A stretch of 64,000 nucleotides of DNA from Solimonas marina (lineage in GTDB: Bacteria > Pseudomonadota > Gammaproteobacteria > Nevskiales > Nevskiaceae). The stretch lies in NCBI RefSeq assembly GCF_012241385.1, contig NZ_JAAVXB010000006.1, forward strand, positions 62,001 to 126,000. The letters are read 5' to 3'. Shown piece by piece: positions 17,609 to 28,303 of this stretch (its first letter is position 1; every line of letters begins with the position of its first letter). The notes beneath the pieces were generated by a model. The model ran no database searches, had not been told where the DNA came from, and worked only from the letters and a program-made list of their open reading frames with translations. The position numbers and the translations under genes are program-made.

Positions 17609-18709
17609 TCAGATCTGCAGCTGCATGCCGAGACCGACCTGCTTGCTGTCGCCGGCGGCGTGCTTGTAGTCGCTGTCGATGTAGAACAGGCTCAGGCGCG
17701 CGTTGAAGCTCTTGATGACGTAGTTGATGTTGAACTCCGTCGTATCGAGATCGACGTCCTGGCCCGGCACGTCGTAGGTGTTCGACGCGTACTTGCCGAG
17801 CAGCTGGAACTGGCCGATACCGACCTTCTGCGGGAACAGGTAGGCCGCCAGACCGAAGAAGCCGCTGCTCGACTTCTGGCCCGCGTAGCCGTAGCCACTG
17901 AACGGGTAGTCGTACTTGGCGTACTCGCCCTCCAGGCTGACCACGCCGCCGTTGCTGGGGATCTTCTTTTCCATCAGGCCGTCAACGGTCACGGCGGTAT
18001 CGCCGTTGCCGTGCTGCGCGGCCACGCCCAGCGCCAGAATGTCCTTGTCGCCGTAGTAGGTGCTGTTGAGGTAATAGCCCGGCTCGGCATCCCAGAAGTC
18101 GTACTGGATGCGGCCGGCGGTCACGACATGCTTGCCGTCGCCGGACGACGCGTCGGTGGCCGGCACGTCGAACACACCGAACGACAACTTCAGTTTGTCG
18201 AAGTCGCCCCAGTAGGCGATGCCATCGTCGCGGCCGGCGGCGTAGAACGGATAGCCGTCCTCGATGCCGTCGACGGCGAAGCCCCAGTTGTTGGCGTAGT
18301 ACGGACCGTGCAGGTTGGCGCGATCGCTCGGCGGCAGGAAGCGGCCGGCCCAGACGTTGAACTGCGGCGAGAACTCGAAGCGGCCGATCGCATCGATGAC
18401 ACGCACGCGATCATCGGCGCCGTCCGGATCGGTGTATTCGGTATCGAAGCTGAACTTGATGTTATCGGTGATGCCGCCGCTGATGTAGATACGCGCGCTA
18501 TTCAGCGTGAAGTCGTTGGTCTTCTCCGCGGCGCCGTCGGCGTCGGTATGGACGAAGCTCGACCGGATGCCGGCACCGACCGATACCGGCGGAATCGTCA
18601 CCTCGGCCGCAAAGGCCGACCCGGTCCCGATCGCCGCCAGCAGTGCCGGCGCGCAGATCATCATCCGTGACACGCGGCGCTGCCCTGGCGCCGTCGCTCC
18701 CATCTTCAT
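17609..18709 (-). CDS. outer-membrane porin of the urea uptake operon
   Basis: 366 residues from ATG 18709, chosen for the GAGGGG ribosome-binding site just upstream; an in-frame ATG at 18781 is unlikely. A signal peptide ends at GSAFAAE. The rest alternates in beta-barrel fashion (LNSARIYISGGITDNIKFSF, FNVWAGRFLPPSDRANLHG) and ends LGMQLQI. The pattern fits the phosphate-selective porin O/P-like group. Its place as first gene of the urt operon suggests a channel for urea or short amides across the outer membrane, which is inference from position. It shares a divergent intergenic region with ureD. Confidence 0.85.
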   Translation of the reverse strand: MKMGATAPGQRRVSRMMICAPALLAAIGTGSAFAAEVTIPPVSVGAGIRSSFVHTDADGAAEKTNDFTLNSARIYISGGITDNIKFSFDTEYTDPDGADDRVRVIDAIGRFEFSPQFNVWAGRFLPPSDRANLHGPYYANNWGFAVDGIEDGYPFYAAGRDDGIAYWGDFDKLKLSFGVFDVPATDASSGDGKHVVTAGRIQYDFWDAEPGYYLNSTYYGDKDILALGVAAQHGNGDTAVTVDGLMEKKIPSNGGVVSLEGEYAKYDYPFSGYGYAGQKSSSGFFGLAAYLFPQKVGIGQFQLLGKYASNTYDVPGQDVDLDTTEFNINYVIKSFNARLSLFYIDSDYKHAAGDSKQVGLGMQLQI

Positions 18710-18812
18710 AGTGAATCCCCTCGTTGCGTGAAGCCGCCCAAGTGATGCAGGTCGCGATCCCAAGTCGAACGACCGTGCCATTGCAGGCTATGGATCGCGG
18801 CAAGCTGCCGGT

Positions 18813-18829
18813 ATGGGGCGTTTGACGTA
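18813..18829. promoter_or_regulatory. direct repeat copy 1 in the porin-ureD control region
   Basis: A 17-bp element, ATGGGG(CG)TTTGACGTA, that matches the copy at 18876-18892 in 15 of 17 positions. The two copies begin 63 bp apart, almost exactly six helical turns. They lie between the divergent porin-urt and ure operons, where a shared nitrogen or urea regulator would bind. TTGACG in each copy also resembles a -35 box. Confidence 0.45.
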
Positions 18830-18875
18830 GTGGCGGCGGGAGATGGTGGCGGCGCCCGGTGCGCGCGAAACCGCC

Positions 18876-18892
18876 ATGGGGTATTTGACGTA
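18876..18892. promoter_or_regulatory. direct repeat copy 2 in the porin-ureD control region
   Basis: Second copy, ATGGGG(TA)TTTGACGTA, about 64 bp upstream of the ureD start. See copy 1 for spacing. The binding protein is unknown; the LuxR-type response regulator at 28300 is a natural candidate. Confidence 0.45.
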
Positions 18893-18955
18893 TACGTGCA
18901 GCTTGCCCTGTCGGGCCAAGATCGCGACGATGCGTCATGCCATGACGCCGGACCG

Positions 18956-19834
18956 ATGACCGCCAGCCTCCCCAACCTGCATCTGCCGCGCGCGCCGGCG
19001 CTGCGCCGCCAGCGCGTCGACGGCGCCCTGCGCCTGTCGTATCGCGCCGACCGCGACGGCATCACACGACTGGCCGATCTGTATCAGCGCGCGCCGTGCC
19101 GCGTGCTGTTTCCCGACGTCGACGCCGGCGAGCCGCCGCAGGCGGTGCTGCTGACGACCAGTGGCGGCCTGACCGGCGGCGACCGCCTCGACATCGCCTT
19201 GCAGGTCGGCGCGCGAGCCCGCGCCACGTTCAGCACGCAGGCCGCCGAAAAGCTCTACCGCGCGCTCGATGACGAGGACGACACGCGCATTGACGTCACG
19301 CTCGACGTCGGCGCCGCCGCCTGGGCCGAATGGCTGGCGCAGGAGACCATCCTCTTCGACCGCGCGCGCCTGCGCCGCTCGGTGACGATGAACCTCGGCG
19401 GCGACGCCCACGTCCTGGCCCTGGAAAGCGTGGTGTTCGGGCGCCGCGCGATGAACGAGCGCTTCGACGCCGGACTCTTGCACGATGTCTGGCGCATTCG
19501 CCGCGACGGCCGTCTGATCTGGGCCGACGCCCAGCATCTGGCGGGCCATGTGCAGGACCGACTCGACGCGCGGCTCGGTTACCACGGCGCTGCCGCCGCC
19601 GCGACCCTGTTGCTGATCGGCCCCACGGCCGCGGCGCAGCTCGACGCGGTGCGCGACACCTTGAGCGCCCTGCCCGTCACCGGCGGCGCGACGACGCTGG
19701 ACGGGCTGTTGATCGTGCGCCTGCTCGGCACCGATGCGATGGCGCTGCGCGATGCGGCGGTGACCGTCGCCGGCCTGTTGCGTGCCCGTGCCGGCGGCCT
19801 GCCGGCGCGCTTGCCGCAGGTCTGGTACTGCTGA
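18956..19834 (+). CDS. ureD: urease accessory protein UreD
   Basis: 292 residues from ATG 18956 (MTASLPN). Typical UreD features are seen: FPDVDAGEPPQAVLLTTSGGLTGGD, FSTQAAEKLYRA, AWAEWLAQETILFDRARLRR and a C-terminal PARLPQVWYC. UreD is the scaffold that binds apo-urease and, with UreF and UreG, lets nickel and CO2 reach the active site; it may conduct nickel through an internal tunnel. It is the first gene of the ureDABCEFG-hupE cluster and faces the porin-urt operon. A stretch of open frame upstream to 18830 is regulatory DNA, not coding. Confidence 0.94.
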   Translation: MTASLPNLHLPRAPALRRQRVDGALRLSYRADRDGITRLADLYQRAPCRVLFPDVDAGEPPQAVLLTTSGGLTGGDRLDIALQVGARARATFSTQAAEKLYRALDDEDDTRIDVTLDVGAAAWAEWLAQETILFDRARLRRSVTMNLGGDAHVLALESVVFGRRAMNERFDAGLLHDVWRIRRDGRLIWADAQHLAGHVQDRLDARLGYHGAAAAATLLLIGPTAAAQLDAVRDTLSALPVTGGATTLDGLLIVRLLGTDAMALRDAAVTVAGLLRARAGGLPARLPQVWYC

Positions 19835-19865
19835 ATATCGAAGGACATGACATGAGGACGCTTAC

Positions 19866-20168
19866 GTGAATCTCACGCCGCGGGAAAAAGACAAGCTGCT
19901 GGTCGCGATGGCGGCGATCGTCGCGCGGCGCCGCCTCGAACGCGGCGTCAAACTCAATCACCCGGAAGCGATTGCGCTGATCACCGACACCGTCGTCGAA
20001 GGCGCGCGCGACGGCCGCAGCGTCGCCGAGCTGATGCAGGCCGGCGCGCAGGTCGTCACGCGCGATCAGGTCATGGAAGGCGTCGCCGAGATGATTCACG
20101 AGATTCAGGTCGAAGCGACCTTCCCCGACGGCACCAAGCTCGTCACCGTCCACCAGCCGATCCGGTGA
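19866..20168 (+). CDS. ureA: urease gamma subunit UreA
   Basis: 100 residues, exactly the family length, starting at a GTG (19866): the sequence [12 protein letters not shown] is the canonical UreA N-terminus. [23 protein letters not shown] and the C-terminal [14 protein letters not shown] are also characteristic. It is the smallest structural subunit of the (UreABC)3 enzyme and does not carry the nickel site. The 31-bp gap after ureD contains an in-frame-independent ATG at 19852 opening a six-codon frame, probably meaningless. ureB follows after 4 bp. Confidence 0.97.
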   Translation: MNLTPREKDKLLVAMAAIVARRRLERGVKLNHPEAIALITDTVVEGARDGRSVAELMQAGAQVVTRDQVMEGVAEMIHEIQVEATFPDGTKLVTVHQPIR

Positions 20169-20172
20169 ACCC

Positions 20173-20489
20173 ATGATCCCAGGTGAAATCCTCCCCGCCG
20201 ACGGCGACATCACGCTCAACGCCGACCGTCCGACGCGGACCATGAACGTGTCGAACACCGGCGACCGGCCGGTGCAGGTCGGCAGCCACTACCACTTCGC
20301 CGAAACCAATCCGGCGCTGGCCTTCGACCGCGACGCGGCGCGCGGCATGCGCCTCGACATCGCCGCCGGCACCGCGATGCGCTTCGAGCCGGGGCAAACG
20401 CGCGAGGTGCGGCTGGTCGCCTACACCGGCGCGCGCCGCATCTTCGGCTTTCGCGGCGAGATCATGGGCGCACTGGACGGGGGCAAGTA

Positions 20490-20490
<1 letters not shown>
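20173..20490 (+). CDS. ureB: urease beta subunit UreB
   Basis: 105 residues. It opens [17 protein letters not shown] and contains [20 protein letters not shown] and [10 protein letters not shown], all canonical for UreB. It packs against UreA and UreC in the urease trimer. Its last base overlaps the first base of ureC, so translation of the two large subunits is probably coupled. Confidence 0.97.
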
Positions 20491-22202
<1,712 letters not shown>

Positions 22203-22399
22203 CGTGATGGCGTACATGCACGTCATCGACATCTCTCGGTTGGGCTTTTTGTTTCGCCCTGTCGGGCGACCTGTGAAAGCTCCCCAGCAGGTCGCCTCAC
22301 AAGGCGAAAGGCAAGGCTCAATCGAACTCCAGACGCAGCAGTGCGCGCAGCACTCCCCCATCGAGGCGTCCTGATCGCCACCATCGATCCCATTGCCTC

Positions 22400-22900
22400 A
22401 TGAACCACGCTCACCAAATCCTCCCCGCCGGCACCTGGCCCGCCGCCACCGCCTGCGATCACATCGCCCTCGATTACGACGCGCGCCATCGCCGCCGCTT
22501 CCGCTACACCGCCGACGCCGGCACCGAATTCCTGCTCGACCTGCCGCGTGCCGCGGTCATCCACGATGGCGACGGTTTGCTGCTCGACGACGGCCGCGTG
22601 GTGCGTGTCGATGCGGCGCCCGAAGCACTGATCGAAGTCACGGCGGCGAACCCGCATGAGCTGCTGCGGCTGGCCTGGCACATCGGCAACCGCCATCTGC
22701 CGGCGCAGTTGTCGGCCGAGCGCATCCTGATTCGCGACGATCACGTCATCGTCGCGATGCTGCACGGCCTCGGCGCGACCACGCGCGCGGTGTCGGCGCC
22801 GTTCACGCCGGAGTCCGGCGCCTATGCCGGCGGTCACTCGCACGGCGATACGGCGTCGTTCGTGTTCGTCGGCGATCACGGCCATGGTCAGGGGCATTGA
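22400..22900 (+). CDS. ureE: urease nickel metallochaperone UreE
   Basis: 166 residues. The peptide-binding N-domain (LPAGTWPAATACDHIALDY) and nickel-binding C-domain (LAWHIGNRHLPAQL, HGLGATTRAVSAPFTPE) are recognisable. The C-terminal tail is His-rich (GGHSHGD...GDHGHGQGH), adding nickel-storage capacity as in K. aerogenes UreE. It hands nickel to UreG. The 197-bp gap upstream includes CGCCC/GGGCG and GGTCGCC/GGCG hairpins near 22250-22310, possibly a processing or attenuation structure between the structural and accessory genes. Confidence 0.94.
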   Translation: MNHAHQILPAGTWPAATACDHIALDYDARHRRRFRYTADAGTEFLLDLPRAAVIHDGDGLLLDDGRVVRVDAAPEALIEVTAANPHELLRLAWHIGNRHLPAQLSAERILIRDDHVIVAMLHGLGATTRAVSAPFTPESGAYAGGHSHGDTASFVFVGDHGHGQGH

Positions 22901-22904
22901 GCGC

Positions 22905-23600
22905 ATGAGCGCCGACTTCGACCCCGGCAGCGACACGCTCTATCGCCTGTTGGCCTGGACGTCGCCGAGCTACCCGGTCGGTGCGTTCAGCTACAGCCAC
23001 GGCCTGGAATGGGCGATCGAGTGCGGTGACGTGCGCGACGTCGCGACCCTGGTCGCCTACATCGAAACGGTGTTGCGACACGGCGGCGCCTGGATGGACG
23101 CGGTGTTGTTTTCGCACGCCTGGCAGGCGGCCGACGACGACGCGGCGTTCGACGAGATCTCCGAACTGGCCGCGGCGCTGCGCGGCACCGCCGAGACCGC
23201 GCTCGAAAGCCGCCAGCAGGCGCAGGCTTTTTTGCAGGTCACGCGTCGCGCCTGGCCGCATCCCTGGCTCGATGCGTTCGCCGAACGTCAGCGCGGTCGG
23301 CACTTGTCGCACGCCGTCGTGATGGCGCTGGCCTGCGCCGCGCACGGCATCGCGCTAACGGCCGCCCTGCATGCCTATCTGCACGGCTTCGCCGCCAACC
23401 TGGTCTCGGCCGGCGTCCGTCTGGTGCCGCTCGGTCAGACCGACGGCCAGATCGCGACCGCACGGCTGGCACCGATCGTCGCCGACGTCGCGCGCCGGGC
23501 ACCGGCCTGCGAACTCGACGATCTCGGCAGCGCGGCGCCGATGCTCGACCTTTTCTCCATGCATCACGAAACCCAGTACACGAGGTTGTTCCGCTCATGA
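22905..23600 (+). CDS. ureF: urease accessory protein UreF
   Basis: 231 residues from ATG 22905 (MSADF); the open frame continues upstream through ureE and is discarded. Hallmarks are [42 protein letters not shown] and the C-terminal [13 protein letters not shown]. UreF bridges UreD and UreG and checks GTP-dependent nickel insertion. Spacing to ureE is 4 bp, and its stop overlaps the ureG start by 4 bp. Confidence 0.94.
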   Translation: MSADFDPGSDTLYRLLAWTSPSYPVGAFSYSHGLEWAIECGDVRDVATLVAYIETVLRHGGAWMDAVLFSHAWQAADDDAAFDEISELAAALRGTAETALESRQQAQAFLQVTRRAWPHPWLDAFAERQRGRHLSHAVVMALACAAHGIALTAALHAYLHGFAANLVSAGVRLVPLGQTDGQIATARLAPIVADVARRAPACELDDLGSAAPMLDLFSMHHETQYTRLFRS

Positions 23601-24259
23601 ACCTTCCCGTCAATCCTCAAGCTCCCCGCGGCCACGGCCCGCTGCGCGTCGGCATCGGCGGCCCGGTCGGCTCCGGCAAGACCTCGCTGACCGAGCGCCT
23701 CTGCAAGCTGCTGCGCGAGCACTACGACATCGCCGCCATCACCAACGACATCTACACCAAGGAAGATGCCGAGATCCTGACGCGCTCCGGCGCGCTGGTG
23801 CCCGAGCGCATCATGGGCGTCGAAACCGGCGGCTGCCCGCATACGGCGATCCGCGAGGACGCCAGCATCAACCTCGCGGCGATCGACGACATGGTCGAGC
23901 GCTTCCCGACGCTCGAAGTGATCTTCATCGAAAGCGGCGGCGACAACCTCGCCGCAACGTTCTCGCCGGAGCTGGCCGACATCACGATCTACGTCATCGA
24001 TGTGTCCGCCGGCGACAAGATTCCGCGCAAGGGCGGCCCCGGCATCACGCGCTCGGATCTGCTGGTCATCAACAAAATCGACCTGGCTCCGATCGTCGGC
24101 GCGTCGTTGGAGATCATGGACCGCGACGCATCGAGGATGCGCGGTGCGCGACCGTTTTTGTTCAGCAACCTCAAGGAGAACCGCGGTCTGCACGAGATCG
24201 CGGGCTTCATCATCGAAACCGGCGGGCTCGAAGCCCGTCCGCTGCCGGAGACCATCTGA
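23597..24259 (+). CDS. ureG: urease accessory GTPase UreG
   Basis: 220 residues. The P-loop is [17 protein letters not shown]; the metal-binding motif [19 protein letters not shown] holds the conserved Cys-Pro-His nickel site; [18 protein letters not shown] and NKIDLAP complete the GTPase motifs. UreG dimerises around nickel and GTP and drives activation of apo-urease. ATGA overlap with ureF and an ATG immediately inside its stop for hupE show tight coupling. Confidence 0.97.
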   Translation: MNLPVNPQAPRGHGPLRVGIGGPVGSGKTSLTERLCKLLREHYDIAAITNDIYTKEDAEILTRSGALVPERIMGVETGGCPHTAIREDASINLAAIDDMVERFPTLEVIFIESGGDNLAATFSPELADITIYVIDVSAGDKIPRKGGPGITRSDLLVINKIDLAPIVGASLEIMDRDASRMRGARPFLFSNLKENRGLHEIAGFIIETGGLEARPLPETI

Positions 24260-24837
24260 TGCGCCTCGCCCGTCCTGCCCTCGCCGTCGCCCTGCTCGCC
24301 TTCGCCGCACCGGCGCTCGCCCACCCCGGTCATGACCCGGCCAGCGCCGGTTTCGTTGCCGGCCTGCTGCATCCGCTGCTCGGCATCGACCATCTGCTGG
24401 CGATGACCATCGTCGGCGTCTGGGCCGCGCAGCTCGGCGGCCGCGCGCTGTGGCTGTTGCCGACCAGCTTCGTGACACTGATGGCGGTCGGCGGCATCGC
24501 CGCGATGAACGGCTTCGTGCCGCCGCACATCGAAGCCGGCATCGCCGCGTCGCTGCTGGTGCTCGGCGTCCTCGTCGCGATGCGCGGCCAGATGCCGACC
24601 CCGGCGGCGATGTCGCTGACCGCGGCGTTCGCGCTGTTCCACGGCGCCGCGCATGGCCAGGAACTGCCGTCGCTGGCCAGCCCGGCGGCGTATGCGATCG
24701 GCTTCGTGCTCGCCACCGCGGCGCTGCACGGCGCCGGCCTCGGCATCGGCCTGGCGTCGCGCCGCCATCACGGCCATGTCGCGCGTCTCGCCGGTGCGCT
24801 GACGGCCGCCGCCGGCGTCGCGTTCGCGTTCGCCTGA
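24259..24837 (+). CDS. hupE: HupE/UreJ-family nickel permease or accessory protein
   Basis: 192 residues with a signal peptide ending at APALA and about six membrane helices. Family motifs are HPGHD right after cleavage, LLHPLLGIDHLLAM, FHGAAHGQE and ALHGAGLGIG; the His/Asp residues in them are thought to handle nickel. It probably supplies nickel to the urease made by the genes before it. Its ATG overlaps the ureG stop codon, placing it firmly in the operon. Confidence 0.93.
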   Translation: MRLARPALAVALLAFAAPALAHPGHDPASAGFVAGLLHPLLGIDHLLAMTIVGVWAAQLGGRALWLLPTSFVTLMAVGGIAAMNGFVPPHIEAGIAASLLVLGVLVAMRGQMPTPAAMSLTAAFALFHGAAHGQELPSLASPAAYAIGFVLATAALHGAGLGIGLASRRHHGHVARLAGALTAAAGVAFAFA

Positions 24838-24853
24838 CGCCGCGCGCTCGACG

Positions 24854-27800
24854 ATGACGGCCGACGCGCCGCTGCGCCTCGATGCCTTGCCGGCCGCCGG
24901 TTCGCGGTCGCCGGCGGCGCGCGGCCGTCATCAACGCATCGTTCGCGAACGACGCCAATACAACAAGTGGGCGGCCGAGCAGACGCTGGAGGACTATGCG
25001 CTGCGCTATACCGCCGACAAGGCGCGGCGCTGGTCGAGCTTTCGCATCGCCAACACCGCGATCGGTGCGATCTCGTTCCTGGCCTGCGAGGCGATCGGTG
25101 GCGGCCTGACGCTGCAGCTCGGCTTCGCCAACGTGGTGCCGGCGATCATCGCGGTCTGCGTGCTGATGTTCCTGATCGGCCTGCCGATCACCCGCTATGC
25201 GGCGAAGTACGGGCTCGACATCGACCTGCTGACGCGCGGTGCCGGCTTCGGCTACATGGGCTCGACGATCACCTCGCTGATCTACGCCTCATTCACCTTC
25301 CTGCTGTTCTCGATCGAGGCCAGCATCATGTCGGCGGCGCTGCAAATGGCGCTGCACATCCCACTATGGATCGCGCACCTGATCAGCGCCCTGGTCGTGA
25401 TTCCGATCGCCATCTACGGCATCACGCTGATCAACCGCATGCAGATCGCGACGCAGCCGATCTGGTTGCTGCTGCAGCTGGCGCCGATCGTCTACATCGT
25501 CTGGCAGACCGTGTTCGCCGGCCGCACCGAGCTGCATGACTGGACACAATTCGGCGGCGTGCGCGGCCGCGCCGACGGTCATCCCGATCTGCTGCTGTTC
25601 GCACTTGCCGCGTCGACACTGCTGTCGCTGCTGCCGCAGATCGGCGAGCAGGCGGACTATCTGCGCTTTCTGCCCGACCGACGCCGCGTCAGCGGCTGGT
25701 CGTGGTGGAGCGCGCTGCTCAGCAGCGGCCCCGGCTGGGTGTTCATGGGCGGACTCAAGCTCATCGCCGGCTCCTTCCTCGCGTACTTCGCGCTGCGCCA
25801 CGGCGTGCCGGCCGCCGACGCCACGCAGCCGATGCAGATGTTCTACGTGGCGTTCAACGAAATGCTCGGTTCACCCGGCATCGCGCTGGCGATCACCGCG
25901 CTGTTCATCGTCACCTGCCAGCTCAAGATCAACGTCACCAATGCCTACGCCGGTTCGATCGCCTGGTCGAATTTCTTCTCGCGCCTGACGCACGCGCATC
26001 CGGGCCGCGTGGTCTGGCTGGTGTTCAACGTGCTGCTGGCGCTGCTGCTGATGGAACTGGGCATCTTCAGCGTCATCGAAGCGGTGCTGGTGCTGTACGC
26101 CAACTTCGCGGTGAGCTGGATCGGCGCACTGACCGCCGACCTCGTCATCAACAAACCGCTGGGCCTGTCGCCGTCATACATCGAGTTCAAGCGCGCGCAT
26201 CTCTACGACATCAATCCGGTCGGCGTCGGCGCGATGGCGCTGTCGATCATGGCCTCGTCGGCGGCCTTCGTCGGCCTGCTCGGCGATCTGTCGCAGGCGC
26301 TGTCGCCGTTCATCGGCCTGGTCACGGCCTTCGTGGCGGCACCGCTGATCGCGATCGCCACGCGCGGCCGCTGGTATCTGGCACGCGAAGCCGATCCGCT
26401 GCCGTCCGAGACCTCGGAAATCCGCTGCGTGATCTGCGAGAACCATTTCGAGCGCAGCGACATGGCGATGTGTCCGGCCTACGACGGGCCGATCTGCTCG
26501 CTGTGCTGCACGCTCGAAGCGCGCTGCCACGACATCTGCAAGGACAACAGCCGCTTCGGCCAGCAGATCTCCGCGCTGCTGGCGCGACTCATGCCGCAGC
26601 GCCTGTCGCGCTCGATCAACACCACGCTCGGCCACTTCATCGGCATCCAACTGCTGATCACCATCGTCATCGGCGCGCTGCTGTCGCTGATCTATCTGCA
26701 GTTCGGCACGACCATGCCGGCGACGTCGCAGGCGGCGATCGGCACGACGCTGTGGATCGTCTTCGTCAGCCTGTTCATGTTGTCCGGCGTCGCCTCGTGG
26801 CTGATCGCGCTCGCCCACCAGAGCCGCAATGCCGCGCAGCAGGAGACGATGCGCCAGACGGCGATGCTGATGGACGAGATCGAGGCGCACGAGCGCACCG
26901 ACGCGGCCTTGCAGAAGGCCAAGGAAGTGGCGGAGTCGGCCAACGAAGCCAAGAGCCGCTACGTGGTCGGCATCAGTCACGAAATCCGCTCGCCGCTCAA
27001 CGCCATCTTCGGCTATGCGCAGCTGCTGGAACGCGAGCCGTCGGCGCCGCCGCAGAACGCCGTACGCATCATCCGCCGCAGCGCCGAGCATCTGTCTAAC
27101 CTGGTCGACGGCCTGCTCGACATTTCCAAGATCGAAAGCGGCCTGCTGCGCCTGTCACGCGACCGCGTGCGCCTGCCGGACTTCCTCGAACAGATCGCCG
27201 ACATGTTCCGTCCGCAGGCAGCGGCCAAGGGCATCGACTTCGAGTGGCAGCGCCCGGCGCGCCTGCCACTCTACGTACACACCGATCAAAAGCGCCTGCG
27301 CCAGTTGCTGATCAACCTGCTGTCGAATGCCATCAAGTTCACCGACCACGGCAAGGTCAGCTTCACGCTGCGCTACCGCAGCCAGGTCGCCGAGTTCGAA
27401 ATCAGCGACACCGGCATCGGCATTCGCCACGAAGACCTCGATGCGATCTTCAAGCCCTTCGAGCGCGGCGGCATGCCGGCGGCGCGTGCCGCGCCCGGCG
27501 CCGGCCTGGGCCTGGCGATCACCAAGGTGCTGGTGCAGATCATGGGCGGCGAGATCATCGTGCACAGCGAGCCGGGCAAAGGCAGCACCTTCATCGTGCG
27601 TCTGCTGCTGTCGGAGGCGCAGGGCGGCAGCGAAGAGCCGGCTGAGCGGCGCCGTGTGGTCGGCTATGGCGGCCGCCGCCGCCGCGTGTTGATCGTCGAC
27701 GACGATCCCACTCACCTGGATCTGCTGCTGCAGCCACTGCGGCGGCTCGGCTTCGAGATGCAGGCCGCGCGCGACGGCGAAAGCGCGCTGGAACTGGCGG

Positions 27801-28303
27801 CGCGCTTCAAGCCGGATCTGGTGACACTGGACATCGCCCTGCCCGGCATCGACGGCTGGGAAGTCGCGCGCCGGCTGCGTACCGACGGCGCGACCGCGCG
27901 CATCATGATGGTCTCGGCCAACGCCCACGACTATCAGGCCGGCGGCGACGGCGACGCCCCGCACGACGCCTTCCTGATGAAGCCCTGGGATTTCGACTTC
28001 CTGCTGGAGCGCGTCGGCGAGCTGCTGCGTCTCGACTGGCTGCACGCCGATCAGGCCGGCGGCGGCGAAACCCCGCAGCCGCAGGCCGGCATGCCGTCCG
28101 GATTCGTCCGACACCTCGACGAGCTGCGTCAGCTCGGCCGCATCGGCCACGTGCGCGCCATCGAAACCAGGCTGCGCGAGATCGCGCAAAGCGAACCCAT
28201 GCACGCCGGCTTCGTCTCGCGCCTGCAGCGCATGGTCGCCAATTTCGATCTGAAGGGATACATGACGCTGCTCGACGAGCCGCCGGCGGAGACTCCGACG
28301 TGA
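24854..28303 (+). CDS. NCS1-type permease fused to hybrid histidine kinase and receiver
   Basis: 1149 residues in one uninterrupted frame. Residues about 1-505 are a purine/cytosine permease-like NCS1 transporter (YNKWAAEQTLEDYALRYT, AYAGSIAWSNFFSR, SWIGALTADLVINKPLGLS). Residues 525-563 are a cysteine-rich knot (CVIC, MCP, CSLCC, CHDIC) that may bind metal. Two more membrane helices follow (about 590-650), then HisKA with phospho-acceptor His about 709 (SHEIRSPLNAI), HATPase (NLLSNAIKF, DTGIGI, GAGLGLAI) and a receiver with phospho-acceptor Asp about 993 (TLDIALPG). The design parallels CbrA, where a transporter domain is fused to a kinase. Directly after hupE, it probably senses urea, purine breakdown products or nitrogen state; the ligand is inference. 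Confidence 0.9.
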   Translation: MTADAPLRLDALPAAGSRSPAARGRHQRIVRERRQYNKWAAEQTLEDYALRYTADKARRWSSFRIANTAIGAISFLACEAIGGGLTLQLGFANVVPAIIAVCVLMFLIGLPITRYAAKYGLDIDLLTRGAGFGYMGSTITSLIYASFTFLLFSIEASIMSAALQMALHIPLWIAHLISALVVIPIAIYGITLINRMQIATQPIWLLLQLAPIVYIVWQTVFAGRTELHDWTQFGGVRGRADGHPDLLLFALAASTLLSLLPQIGEQADYLRFLPDRRRVSGWSWWSALLSSGPGWVFMGGLKLIAGSFLAYFALRHGVPAADATQPMQMFYVAFNEMLGSPGIALAITALFIVTCQLKINVTNAYAGSIAWSNFFSRLTHAHPGRVVWLVFNVLLALLLMELGIFSVIEAVLVLYANFAVSWIGALTADLVINKPLGLSPSYIEFKRAHLYDINPVGVGAMALSIMASSAAFVGLLGDLSQALSPFIGLVTAFVAAPLIAIATRGRWYLAREADPLPSETSEIRCVICENHFERSDMAMCPAYDGPICSLCCTLEARCHDICKDNSRFGQQISALLARLMPQRLSRSINTTLGHFIGIQLLITIVIGALLSLIYLQFGTTMPATSQAAIGTTLWIVFVSLFMLSGVASWLIALAHQSRNAAQQETMRQTAMLMDEIEAHERTDAALQKAKEVAESANEAKSRYVVGISHEIRSPLNAIFGYAQLLEREPSAPPQNAVRIIRRSAEHLSNLVDGLLDISKIESGLLRLSRDRVRLPDFLEQIADMFRPQAAAKGIDFEWQRPARLPLYVHTDQKRLRQLLINLLSNAIKFTDHGKVSFTLRYRSQVAEFEISDTGIGIRHEDLDAIFKPFERGGMPAARAAPGAGLGLAITKVLVQIMGGEIIVHSEPGKGSTFIVRLLLSEAQGGSEEPAERRRVVGYGGRRRRVLIVDDDPTHLDLLLQPLRRLGFEMQAARDGESALELAARFKPDLVTLDIALPGIDGWEVARRLRTDGATARIMMVSANAHDYQAGGDGDAPHDAFLMKPWDFDFLLERVGELLRLDWLHADQAGGGETPQPQAGMPSGFVRHLDELRQLGRIGHVRAIETRLREIAQSEPMHAGFVSRLQRMVANFDLKGYMTLLDEPPAETPT

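Noticed and set aside
18765-18785. Sigma-54 promoter for the porin-urt operon
   Set aside because: TGGCAC is present on the minus strand, but the expected TTGC at -12 reads TTCG, so the match is incomplete.
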